Assembly (NCBI GenBank): GCA_024697625.1
Contig: JAILFJ010000172.1
Location: forward strand, 1 to 64,000
Reading direction: 5' to 3'
Source: Oscillospiraceae bacterium
GTDB lineage: Bacteria > Bacillota > Clostridia > Oscillospirales > Oscillospiraceae
Length of the DNA: 64,000 nucleotides
In this document: positions 15,765 through 24,900 of the stretch, piece after piece
Layout: each line of letters opens with the position of its first letter
Position numbering within the stretch: the stretch's first letter is position 1
The notes under the pieces: model-generated
What the model saw: only the letters and a program-made list of their open reading frames with translations
Database searches by the model: none
Told to the model about the DNA's origin: nothing
Position numbers and translations under genes: made by a program

Positions 15765-16571
15765 TCAGACCCGGATCGGAACGGCGTAATAGCCGTACTG
15801 GTAGATGATATCCCGCTGCCAGTCCGCCGGCATCAGCGTCGTCCGGTAGTACGTCCCGGCCGGCTCCAGATTCAGTGCCCGGAGCTGCCGGAACGCCGGA
15901 TGGCTGCGGCTGTCCGCATGTTCCTCCGGCAGCCGGATCAGTTCACCGCGAAACTTATAATAGAAGACCTTGCTCGGCGGGATTCTCTCCACCACCCCGT
16001 TGACCGGGATTCTGAGCCGCTGCAGATCGGATTCCTGCACCACAAAGCCCCATGTGACCTGCCCGCTCTGCTCCACCCGCATACAGGACTTTACAATCGG
16101 AATAAAGCTCATCCAGTCCTTCACCAGTTCATAGATTCTCCCGTCGTGCAGGAAGTCGTCCCTGTCCGTGTGGGGCAGGAAACACATCGGGCGGCCCCAG
16201 CGGATATCCCAGTCCTGGTCCCGGTCCTGAAGCGGCTCTTTCCATTCCCGAAACCGCCTGTATTCCTCCATCAGCGCCTCGTCCAGGAGCATCTCATCCC
16301 GCAGATGGCTGACGTTCTCCTCCAGGCGAAGCGCTACCTGACCGTCCTCCTCGCTGTGGAGCGTCAGGATCTCCCGGATCTCCCGGAGCGTCATCCCATA
16401 GTTGCGCAGGCGGATACATTCGATCAGCAGCATCGTGGTCTGAAAGGGATAGTACCGGTATCCGCTTTCACTGCGTTTCGGCCGGATAATCCCCAGATCC
16501 TCATAGTGCTTGAGCAAGTCGGGGGTTACCCCCAGGTATCGGGCGAAGTCCCCGATTCGGTACTGCTTCAT
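15765..16571 (-). CDS. MerR family transcriptional regulator
   Basis: 268 residues from ATG 16571, preceded by CCGGAGGAAACAGGAA; the longer frame has no ribosome site. Residues 1-70 are a MerR winged helix: YRIGDFARYLGVTPDLLKHY, then IIRPKRSESGYRYY and NYGMTLREI. A dimerising helix covers about 80-120. The last 145 residues look like a GyrI/BmrR-type effector domain (two repeated beta stretches, YYRTTLMPADW near the end). It is divergent from a Tat-exported flavin reductase whose promoter has the 19-bp spacer typical of MerR control, so that gene is the likely target. The ligand is unknown. Confidence 0.85.
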   Translation of the reverse strand: MKQYRIGDFARYLGVTPDLLKHYEDLGIIRPKRSESGYRYYPFQTTMLLIECIRLRNYGMTLREIREILTLHSEEDGQVALRLEENVSHLRDEMLLDEALMEEYRRFREWKEPLQDRDQDWDIRWGRPMCFLPHTDRDDFLHDGRIYELVKDWMSFIPIVKSCMRVEQSGQVTWGFVVQESDLQRLRIPVNGVVERIPPSKVFYYKFRGELIRLPEEHADSRSHPAFRQLRALNLEPAGTYYRTTLMPADWQRDIIYQYGYYAVPIRV

Positions 16572-16698
16572 TTCCTGTTTCCTCCGGCAGTCAGATCCAG
16601 CGTCATTGCGTTTTTCTTCCCTGTCCCTCGGCAGGATTATACCGAAAATCGCCGCTGCGCGCAAGAGTGATCCGGTGTTTTCCTGTCAAAATCCCCGC

Positions 16699-16729
16699 TT
16701 GACATGAGACTTACCCGTACCCGTATAAT
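16699..16729 (+). promoter_or_regulatory. MerR-type promoter of the first Tat flavin reductase
   Basis: Consensus TTGACA (16699-16704) and TATAAT (16724-16729) are separated by 19 bp instead of 17. Such over-long spacers are the hallmark of promoters activated by MerR proteins through DNA untwisting. A MerR gene is divergent from it. Confidence 0.72.
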
Positions 16730-16775
16730 GGAACCGTCCTGAAAGACAAATATCTTATAAAGGAGACTGATTCCC

Positions 16776-18758
16776 ATGAGAGATCTTTCCCGTCGCGACT
16801 TTCTGAAGGGTGCGCTGGCCGGCTCCGCCGCCGTCGCGCTCTCCTCCGTAGCCGGTGTTGCGGCATTCGCCGATGAGAGCGGGATTTACAAGCCCGGCAC
16901 GTACAGTGCCTCCGCAAAGGGCATCGCCAGTGACGTCAAGGTCACGATGACCTTCGATGCCAACAGCATCACCGACGTCGTCATCGATGTCTCCGGCGAG
17001 ACCAAGGGCATCGGCGCCGAGATCGGCGAGAAGATGCAGGATGCGATCCTCGCAGCCCAGGGCGCGGATGTGGACGCCGTTACCGGCGCATCCGTCACCA
17101 GCGACGCGATCCGCAAGGCGGCCGCAGCCTGCATCGAGCAGGCGAGCGGTGAGGCCGTCACCCTGACCGAGAAGTCCGAAGCCCCGTCCGACTGGCTGGG
17201 CGAGGCCCCCGAGATCGCCGACAGCGATATCACCGAAGAGCTCGAGACCGAGGTCCTGGTCGTCGGCTGCGGTACCGGCGGATGGATTGCAGCCATGACC
17301 GCCTCCGAAGAGGGCGCAAAGGTCCTGGTCGTCGAGAAGGCCGAGGCACCCACCAAGATCAAGGAAGACATCGGTGCCATCAACTCCAAGCTGCAGCTTG
17401 AGAGCTTCGAGCAGTATCCCGAGTTTAAGATCGACAAGATCGAGGCTCTGCAGGACATCGTCCGCTATGCCAGCGGCTACGTCGACAGCGACCTGGTCAA
17501 GGTCTGGATTGACAATTCCGGCGAGCTGGTCGACTGGCTGACCGCCCATCTCGAAGAGACTGGCCACTGGTTCATGAGCCTGGAAGGCGGCGTCGGCGAT
17601 CTCAATCATCCCGAGCGCGACAAGGCCTATGCCACCGGCCACAGCCCCCATCCCACCGCCGACAAACCCGACGACGTCTCCCTCAACACCGATATGCAGG
17701 CATTCGTCGAGGGGCACGGCGGCGAGATCCGCTGCAACACCTGCCTTGTGAAGCTGGTGCAGGATGACAGCGGCAAGGTCACCGGCATTATCGCGCAGGA
17801 TATGGTGGATCAGCATTATATCCGGATCAACGCCTCCAAGGGCGTCATCATGGCGACCGGCGGCTATGCCAGCAACAGCGAGATGATGCTGGCCCTCCAG
17901 CCCCAGACCATGAAGATGAAGATCAACGTCCCGATGGGCTCCAAGTCCGACGGCGCGGGCATCAAGGCGATGCTCTGGGCAGGCGGCCTGATGGACCCCT
18001 GCCACGCCTCCATGATGTTCAACCGCTGCTCCTGCCTGCCGACCGAGACCGCCGGCTACAAGACCAACGGCAAGTGGTACTGGTTCGGCGAGCAGCCCTT
18101 CCTCAAGGTCAATCTCGAGGGCAAGCGCTTCTGCAACGAGTCCGGCCCCTATGAGTTCATGCTGCACAGCATGTGCATGCAGCCCTGGCACACCTACTGC
18201 GATATCTTCGACGCCAACAACAAGCAGTACTGCGAGCAGTTTGACGAGGTTGGCTGCTGCCGTCTGTTCCCCTTCCCGAACGGTGCAGAGAGCAACCGTC
18301 CCTACGACGTCTGCTGGAAGGACATGACCGAGGGTGAGAACTCGCACCTCGCACTGGGCTATCTGCAGAAGGCCGACACGCTCGAAGAGCTGGCTGAGAA
18401 GCTGAACATCCCCGCCGACGAGTTTGTCAAGACCGTCGAGCGCTACAACGAGCTCTGCGCCAAGGGTGTGGACGAGGATTACGGCAAGAGCGCCCACCGC
18501 ATGACCCCGGTTGACACCGCCCCCTTCTACGGCATCCGCACCGGAGCCTGGCACCTGACCACGCTGGACGGCTGCCGCATCAACACCGACATGCAGGTTA
18601 TCCGCGAGGACGGCTCCGTCATCGAGGGTCTCTACGCCACCGGCGACTGCACCGGCGGCTTCTTTGCCAACAACTACCCCAACCTCTTCACCGGCCTCGC
18701 CTGCGGCCGCACCATGACCTTCGGTCGCCGTGCCGCGAAGATCGTCGCCGCAAAGTAA
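16776..18758 (+). CDS. Tat-exported FMN-binding / FAD-dependent reductase (fumarate/urocanate reductase family)
   Basis: 660 residues. Residues 1-32 are a Tat signal (RDLSRRDFLKG, then AVALSSVAGVAAFA). Residues 35-125 form an FMN_bind domain with DAVTGASVTS, the usual covalent flavinylation site on Ser/Thr. An FAD-binding fumarate-reductase domain follows (VLVVGCGTGGWIAA near 160, ATGGYASNSEMM, GLYATGDCTGGFF near the C-terminus). Related enzymes reduce unsaturated acids such as fumarate, urocanate or cinnamate outside the membrane as respiratory acceptors. The substrate cannot be told. The ribosome site is AAAGGAGA. Control by the divergent MerR is likely. Confidence 0.85.
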   Translation: MRDLSRRDFLKGALAGSAAVALSSVAGVAAFADESGIYKPGTYSASAKGIASDVKVTMTFDANSITDVVIDVSGETKGIGAEIGEKMQDAILAAQGADVDAVTGASVTSDAIRKAAAACIEQASGEAVTLTEKSEAPSDWLGEAPEIADSDITEELETEVLVVGCGTGGWIAAMTASEEGAKVLVVEKAEAPTKIKEDIGAINSKLQLESFEQYPEFKIDKIEALQDIVRYASGYVDSDLVKVWIDNSGELVDWLTAHLEETGHWFMSLEGGVGDLNHPERDKAYATGHSPHPTADKPDDVSLNTDMQAFVEGHGGEIRCNTCLVKLVQDDSGKVTGIIAQDMVDQHYIRINASKGVIMATGGYASNSEMMLALQPQTMKMKINVPMGSKSDGAGIKAMLWAGGLMDPCHASMMFNRCSCLPTETAGYKTNGKWYWFGEQPFLKVNLEGKRFCNESGPYEFMLHSMCMQPWHTYCDIFDANNKQYCEQFDEVGCCRLFPFPNGAESNRPYDVCWKDMTEGENSHLALGYLQKADTLEELAEKLNIPADEFVKTVERYNELCAKGVDEDYGKSAHRMTPVDTAPFYGIRTGAWHLTTLDGCRINTDMQVIREDGSVIEGLYATGDCTGGFFANNYPNLFTGLACGRTMTFGRRAAKIVAAK

Positions 18759-18825
18759 GAAAAAACAGACGCATCCTCAGGTCGGAGCTGAAGAAGCCGA
18801 CCGCAGATCGCGCGCAGTTATCTCA

Positions 18826-18856
18826 GGGGCTGCCTTCCGTGGGCAGCCTCTTTTTT
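18826..18856 (+). terminator. Terminator of the first Tat flavin reductase
   Basis: A 7-bp stem GGCTGCC / GGCAGCC with a 7-nt loop, followed by TCTTTTTT. Confidence 0.85.
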
Positions 18857-19080
18857 GCGGGTTCTGCCTGTGAGGGGAGAGGCTTTTTGAAGACCTGTTT
18901 TCAAAGCACAGTACTATTTCGGGTTTTTAAGCTTTTTATCCCCCGCCTGTAGAAAAATCCCCCCGCCTGTGGTATCATTCTTTCGAAGCATCAAAGAACC
19001 CCCGGCAGACCGGCGGCCTCACAGCCCTGAGGCTTTCCTGAAGCGTTCTGCCGGACGATCCCGGACCGTGGTCTTGACCT
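18857..19080. other. Intergenic region upstream of the phosphoesterase
   Basis: No gene seen. A direct repeat of CCCCGCCTGT (about 18943 and 18963) and a possible -10 box TATCAT near 18972 are present. Neither is convincing as a complete promoter. Confidence 0.4.
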
Positions 19081-20550
19081 ATGAAAAGATTTCCAGAAAA
19101 AAGAATCGCTGACAGAACGCAGCTCGTTGCCATCTGCGTGCTGCTGCTCTGCTGTGCGCTGATCCCGCTGCTGACAGGCCTGGACGGGAACCGGAGCAGC
19201 GTCTCTGCGGATCCCGCTCCTGCGGTATCTGCTTCCGCTTATACGGCTGCCGTGTCGGCTTCTGCTGTAGCGACTTCTGCATTCTCTTCTGACGCCGCAG
19301 CATCGGGATTCGATCCGACGACTGCGATGTCCGATCCCGCCCCGGCGGCAGCCCCCTCTGCGGCGGAGTCTGCCACCCTGCTGCCCTCCCCGACGGCGGA
19401 GCGGCTGCGGATCGCGGTCGGCTCCGACCTCCATCTGAATCCGGACAACACAGACCGAAGCGGCGAGCTTTCGCAGGTCCTCTACAGCCCAGAGCTCGCG
19501 GAGGCGCTGCTTTGGGACGCTTCACAGCGCGGGGCTGAGCTTATGCTGCTCACGGGAGACCTGGTCAACGGCGGCCGGGAATATCGGCACAGAGCCCTGA
19601 CTGAGATCCTTCAGCGGGCGGAAGAAGACGGCCTGACCGTCTGTGTCCTGCCGGGGAACCACGACCTGGACCCCATCGGGCAGCAGGAATTCGCCCGGCT
19701 CTATGCAGAGTTCGGCTACCGGGAGGCGTACAGCCGGGATACGGCCTCGCTCAGCTACTGCGTCCGTTACCGGGACCTGATGATCCTCATGATGGACACC
19801 GGGGGCTATAACCATGCGGTGATCGATCTTCCGGATGCGCCCCGGCGTGAGAACAACACCGCCTTCTTCAGCGAGACCACACTCCGCTGGACGGAAGCGC
19901 TGCTGAAGGAAGCCGCTGAGAACGGACTGCACGTGCTGTGTGCCGGGCACTACAATCTCCTCCCCGAGATCAGCCGCAATCCGGAGGGCATCGGGTACTA
20001 TGTCGAAAACGGCGAGCGCTTTGCCGACCTGCTCCGCAGCTACGGCGTCCCTCTCTATCTGAGCGGCCATATGCACACGCAGGCTGTCTATCAGGAGAAG
20101 GGGCTGACGGAGCTCCTGACGGAATACCTGCTCGGCTATCCGACAGGCTACAGCATGCTGGACCTGACGCAGGACGGCCTGCGCTTCACGCCCTGCCGTG
20201 TGGACGTGGATGCCTGGGCAGCGGAGACGGGACAGACCGACCCGGTGCTGCTGGGCTTCACAGAATGGCAGGAGGGGAACCTGCGGAGCTACTCGGAGGA
20301 GAACATCAGGTACATGACGGAGCGTAACCCTCTGAACGCGAAGGAGAAGGAGCTGGCGGCAGATTTTTTCTATGAGGCGATGAAGTCCTTCTGGGACGGA
20401 AGCATGCACCGGCGGCGTGCGGAGCTGGAGGCAATGCCGGGGTACCAGCCTTTCTTCCGCTGTGCGGAGGGCTATGCCTACGGCTGGTGGCTGAAGGATC
20501 TCATCCGGACGGCATCGCCGCTGCTGGGCGGTTTCCGTCTGGAGTGGTAA
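19081..20550 (+). CDS. Membrane-anchored calcineurin-like metallophosphoesterase
   Basis: 489 residues. One hydrophobic helix near the N-terminus (LVAICVLLLCCALIPLL) works as signal anchor. It is followed by about 75 residues rich in Ala, Ser and Pro, a flexible stalk. The phosphoesterase motifs are complete: SDLHLN (D-x-H), LLTGDLVNGG (GD), LPGNHDLD (GNHD), CAGHYN and SGHMHTQ (G-H-x-H). The dinuclear metal site should therefore be active outside the membrane. Substrates in this family range from nucleotides to phospholipids and cannot be narrowed here. It is a single gene ended by a hairpin. Confidence 0.83.
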   Translation: MKRFPEKRIADRTQLVAICVLLLCCALIPLLTGLDGNRSSVSADPAPAVSASAYTAAVSASAVATSAFSSDAAASGFDPTTAMSDPAPAAAPSAAESATLLPSPTAERLRIAVGSDLHLNPDNTDRSGELSQVLYSPELAEALLWDASQRGAELMLLTGDLVNGGREYRHRALTEILQRAEEDGLTVCVLPGNHDLDPIGQQEFARLYAEFGYREAYSRDTASLSYCVRYRDLMILMMDTGGYNHAVIDLPDAPRRENNTAFFSETTLRWTEALLKEAAENGLHVLCAGHYNLLPEISRNPEGIGYYVENGERFADLLRSYGVPLYLSGHMHTQAVYQEKGLTELLTEYLLGYPTGYSMLDLTQDGLRFTPCRVDVDAWAAETGQTDPVLLGFTEWQEGNLRSYSEENIRYMTERNPLNAKEKELAADFFYEAMKSFWDGSMHRRRAELEAMPGYQPFFRCAEGYAYGWWLKDLIRTASPLLGGFRLEW

Positions 20551-20574
20551 GACTTACAAGTAATCGGATCAAAA

Positions 20575-20608
20575 CAGGTCCGCTTCCCTGTCGCGGGAAG
20601 CGGACCTG
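20575..20608 (+). terminator. Terminator-like hairpin after the phosphoesterase
   Basis: A perfect 14-bp stem CAGGTCCGCTTCCC / GGGAAGCGGACCTG with a 6-nt loop; A-run before and short T-run after. Confidence 0.7.
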
Positions 20609-20714
20609 TTGTGTACCCGGCGGGCGCACGATCTGAAGGGTGAAAGTCCCAAACTCGCCCGGCAACGGGAAGGATACTGCCGAGGTCAAGGACGTCATCG
20701 TAACGAACATCTCC

Positions 20715-21920
20715 TCAGAATACAAAGCGGTTCAGTCGGTCCATGGCCTCCTTCAGCCGGCTCATCGGCAGGGCAAGATTCATTCTGACACAGAATGCGC
20801 CGTTGAACATCGCACCGTCCTGCCATGCGACTCCCACCCTCCAGGCCCTTTTTTCCAGTTCCTCAAGAGTACAGCCGTGCTCTCTGCACCATGCTTCGCA
20901 GTCCAGGAACAGCATGTAGGTTCCCTCCGGCTCAAAGACGGTGACGCCCCTGAAATGCGTCCGGATATAGTCCACCGCATAGTGTACGTTTTCGGTCAGG
21001 ACCCGGCACAGCTCGTCTGCCCATTCCCGCCCCTCTTCACTATAGGCTCCGATCAGCGCATGCATGGACAGGACGTTCATGTCGTTATAGTGACAGAGGG
21101 AGGATTCTTTTTCCACCCGGCTGCGAAGCCTGTCATTCCGGATGATGTGATAGCTGCCGATCAGGCCCGCGAGGTTGAAGGTTTTGGAAGGCGCATAGAG
21201 AGCCACCGTCCGCTCGGCCGCATCCTTGCTGACTGTCTGCGACGGGATGTGTGTATGACCGGAGAGCAGGATATCCGACCAGATCTCATCGCTGATCACC
21301 CCGACATCGTACTTTCTGAACAATGCAAAGGCCTGTTCCAGCTCCTCCCGTTCCCACACCCGACCACAGGGGTTGTGCGGGGAACAGAAGATCGCCGCAT
21401 GGATTCGGTTTTCCTGAAGCCTGCGCTCCATGTCCTCATAATCCATGCGCCAGACACCCTTTTCATCCCGGACAAGAGGGCTGTGGACGATCCGGTATCC
21501 ATTGTTGTTCAGCACCCCGGTAAAGCCGATATAGGTCGGGCTGTGAACCAGGACGCTGTCTCCGCGGGAGCACATCACGTTGAGGGCGCTGACCACTCCG
21601 CCCAACACACCGTTCTGATACCCGATCTGCTCCTTCCTGAGACCCGTGATGCCATGGCCTGTCTCCTGCCAGCGGATGATGGCGTTATAATACTCCTCCG
21701 TCGGAGTGTAGTATCCGAACAGCGGATGCCGTATCCGCTCTTCCAGGGCCCGGATGACAGAGGGCGCCGTGGCAAAGCTCATATCCGCAACCCACATCGG
21801 AATCGCGTCGAAGCCCTCTTCAGGCGCGTCGGGGGCCATGTTCGGTCGCCTGCCGAGACCGTCCACCGCCAGGGCGTCCTTCCCGTGGCGGTCGGGTATG
21901 GAGGTAAAATCGTACTTCAT
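20715..21920 (-). CDS. MalY/PatB family PLP-dependent C-S lyase / aminotransferase
   Basis: 401 residues, full length. It belongs to fold-type I aminotransferases close to MalY and PatB, which cleave cystathionine or cysteine conjugates. Visible: PMWVADMSFATAP, FGYYTPTEEYY, the phosphate cup and substrate region SPHNPCGRVW, VISDEIWSDI, and the Schiff-base Lys in APSKTFNLAGL. The C-terminal FVRMNLALP-type strand carries the carboxylate-binding Arg. The ribosome site is GGAAGGGAAG. It follows the giant LRR gene by 44 bp on the same strand. With the desulfidase-like gene at 5.2 kb it suggests active sulfur-amino-acid breakdown. Confidence 0.87.
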   Translation of the reverse strand: MKYDFTSIPDRHGKDALAVDGLGRRPNMAPDAPEEGFDAIPMWVADMSFATAPSVIRALEERIRHPLFGYYTPTEEYYNAIIRWQETGHGITGLRKEQIGYQNGVLGGVVSALNVMCSRGDSVLVHSPTYIGFTGVLNNNGYRIVHSPLVRDEKGVWRMDYEDMERRLQENRIHAAIFCSPHNPCGRVWEREELEQAFALFRKYDVGVISDEIWSDILLSGHTHIPSQTVSKDAAERTVALYAPSKTFNLAGLIGSYHIIRNDRLRSRVEKESSLCHYNDMNVLSMHALIGAYSEEGREWADELCRVLTENVHYAVDYIRTHFRGVTVFEPEGTYMLFLDCEAWCREHGCTLEELEKRAWRVGVAWQDGAMFNGAFCVRMNLALPMSRLKEAMDRLNRFVF

Positions 21921-21964
21921 ATTCTTCCCTTCCGGTTCACAGAGAATGTATTCTGTCCGGTGCT

Positions 21965-24900
21965 TTATCCGAAATTCACCTTCACACTCAGCGTTGCATT
22001 AGCCTTGTTTCCGCCGTTGCCCTGGAGGTAGACGTTAAACTTCACAGTTGTGCTCTTCAATTTGCCGCTGCGCACATTCGCCGGGAGCTTGTTATCCATA
22101 TAGCCGATGGCGTACTCACCGTTGCCAAGCGGTATCGGAATCAGATATCCGCTGCTGTCTGTCATCGTCACTCTGGCGTTACCGATATCATACAATGTGC
22201 TGTCTGAGAGGCTCAGGATCACGCTCTGGCGGTCAAACCGGTCGTTCTTCGAGAGCGTGATCTCTTTTGTACTCTGGTTGACCGTTGCCTTACCCTGTTT
22301 CAGCGTCAGTGTCACGGGCTTCGAGATGGCGGTCCCGTTAAGTGTCAGGGTTGCCGTCTTCGTGGCCGGGTTGATATTTTCTCCCGGTATCGCCGTAACA
22401 ATGAACTTGCCGTTCTTATACTCCCAAGTCAGCCCTTTCGGCAGTTTCAGCCCCAGCTTGCTCTCATCATAGTCATATTTGTTTTTGATGGTAGGTGTCA
22501 CAGTGATCTGCCCGGTACCCCGCAGAATGTCAATGCTTCCGGCTGCCTTCAGGGTCGCGGTCATCGCCGGAGCCTTCGCTGTCTTCACGGTGAGGGTCAC
22601 AGCCTTTGCCGCTCCTGCCTCAGCACAGCTCACGATAGCGGTATACTTTCCGTCCGCAGGAGTCTTTGTTCCTGCTGTGACATAGATCATATTCCCCTTC
22701 TGTGGAGTTTGGAAGAGCTCAGGATCCACATCGCTGCCATTCTGCTGAATCGTTACTGTGTATGTCCCAGCCGCTGCGTTATAATTCTTTCCCGTTACGG
22801 TAATAATCGCAGGACTGTTTTTCAGATTCGGATTGATGGTGCCTGTAACCTTGGTTGTGATGCTGGGAGTACCGTCCACGACCTTTACATTCAGGTACGC
22901 GACTGGTTTTCCGTCCGCTTTTACCGGTACCTTATACGCTGTCTTTCCTGCGGTGGCGCTCCCGGCGCTGACCATGACGCACTCAGTGTTCCTGTCATAC
23001 CATGCGTTCAATCCGGAAACTCCCGATGCGCTGATCACATGATTCATTCCTTCCAACGGTGTTACAGCCGCTTCAGCCGCTGCTACGTCGGAATGGGCTT
23101 TGTTCACTGTAACCGTTGTCGGTTTCAGGGTAATCTTCGGAGCCTTGTACTGGTTCTTTACCGTGATCTTCAGTGTTGTCGGGACTGCCCAGTCCTCGAG
23201 CTCCACATTATTCAGGGTTACTGTCTTTGAGCCGCTCTGTGTAACGCCATTCTTCACCGTGACAGTCAGATCCGAATTCAGCGTCGCAAAACCCAGATCC
23301 TGTGCCGGGATGAAACGCACGGTTCCGCCGGTGATCTCCACCGGGACGGTCTGGCCGGAGATAAAGCCGTTCACCGTCACCGCTTTTACCGTCAGCTTCG
23401 GCTGTGATTTCTTTACAGTTACGGTGACTTCCGCGGTGTCTGTCTCCGTACCGTCACTCAGTACCAGGTGAATGGCGGATTTGTAGCTTCCGGCTACTGC
23501 TTTGACCGCTGCTTTATCCTTCACGTTGATGATTGGAACCAGTTCCAGCGTTCTGTCGTCAGCTACCCGCAGGCCGAAAGCCTTTCGGATATCCGCTTTC
23601 CCTCCGCCGATAAATGTCGCTTCGTCAATCATCACGCCGGTATCTTCCAGAACCTTTCCGTCTGAAAGCTTCACATCGGCAGGATTCATATTGTTCTGCT
23701 TCAGAATCAGTACCACCGGGATGCGGGCATAGTCTGTCTTCAGGAGCTCTGTGGTAAGCTTTGTCACAGGCAGACTGGCTGTTATTTGAGTTCCTCTCTG
23801 CTTTTCTTCGTTCAGCACGTCCACACGGCATTGGGCACTGATGCTTTCCTCTCCGTTCGACAGCGTCGCAACAACATAGTCCATACCGGGACCTTCTGCG
23901 GTAACAATGCCGTTCATAACTGAAATAACATTGTTCTTCCCGCTGTCGGTGGTCCAGCGTACACGGTGACGGAGCGCTTCATCTTTGAGCGTAGTCGTCA
24001 GTTCATCCGGATTGCCGTTCAGCGTCATCAGGATATAACTCTTATTCAGCGACAGTTCCTCAGGCATCTCGAACCATAGAGCCGGAATCACAGTACCCTG
24101 CTCAAATACTTTGCCGCAAAACTTACACACCAAGTCGCCGGTATAGCCCTCTTCCGCCACAGTCGGCTCCTTTACGCCGACAAGTTCTTTCTCGTGAGGT
24201 ATCTTCTCTATTGTCTTTTTTACTCTGCTTAGTTCTTCGTGGCAAACCTTGCAGTAAACAACTTCATCGTAACTGCCCTCTGCTGTACAGGTTGCGGCTT
24301 TCTCATTCTCGCGGACTGCTTTTCCCGGCGTATGCGCCAGCTTTGCAATCACTGTGCCTTTGTTAACCGTCTCACCGCAGATGCTACATACCTCATCGCC
24401 GGTATAACCTGTCTCCGAGCAGGTCGCAGCCTTCACGTTGCACAGTTCCGTCATATCATGGGCGCAGATTAATTCAACAGAAAAGCTTCCTGATGTTTCC
24501 TCATCGTTATATCTCGCCACGAGATAATAAGTCACTCCGGCTGTAAATTTGAATCTGATTTTGAAGTTGTTTCCTTCACCATCGTTATCGTTATCTGTGA
24601 TAACATTTCTGTCGGCATCACAAAGAGAGCCGCAGGTGTCTCTGTCTCCTCTGGATGCAAAAAGATAGGTCCCTGTCTTTTCCGGAACAAAAACAAAGCT
24701 ATCTGTATCCCCACCATAACCGATAACAGCAGTCAGAGTTTCTCCGACGTGGATTTCTCGGGCAGGCTTAGGCGTCACAGTTAAAGTTACATCGTTGGTG
24801 GTCAAGCTGTTTTCGCTGCCGTCCTTTACAGCACATCGAAATTTCCAATTGTTGTATACGCCTTTGGCTGTAAAGCTCAGTAAATTTGAATTGTTGCCTT

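Noticed and set aside
16755-18554. 599-codon minus-strand frame over the first flavin reductase
   Set aside because: Shadow rich in Gly/Ala/Val/Leu; no promoter or ribosome site.
20640-22031. 463-codon plus-strand frame over the MalY/PatB gene
   Set aside because: Shadow; the PLP enzyme on the minus strand has its Lys and substrate motifs.
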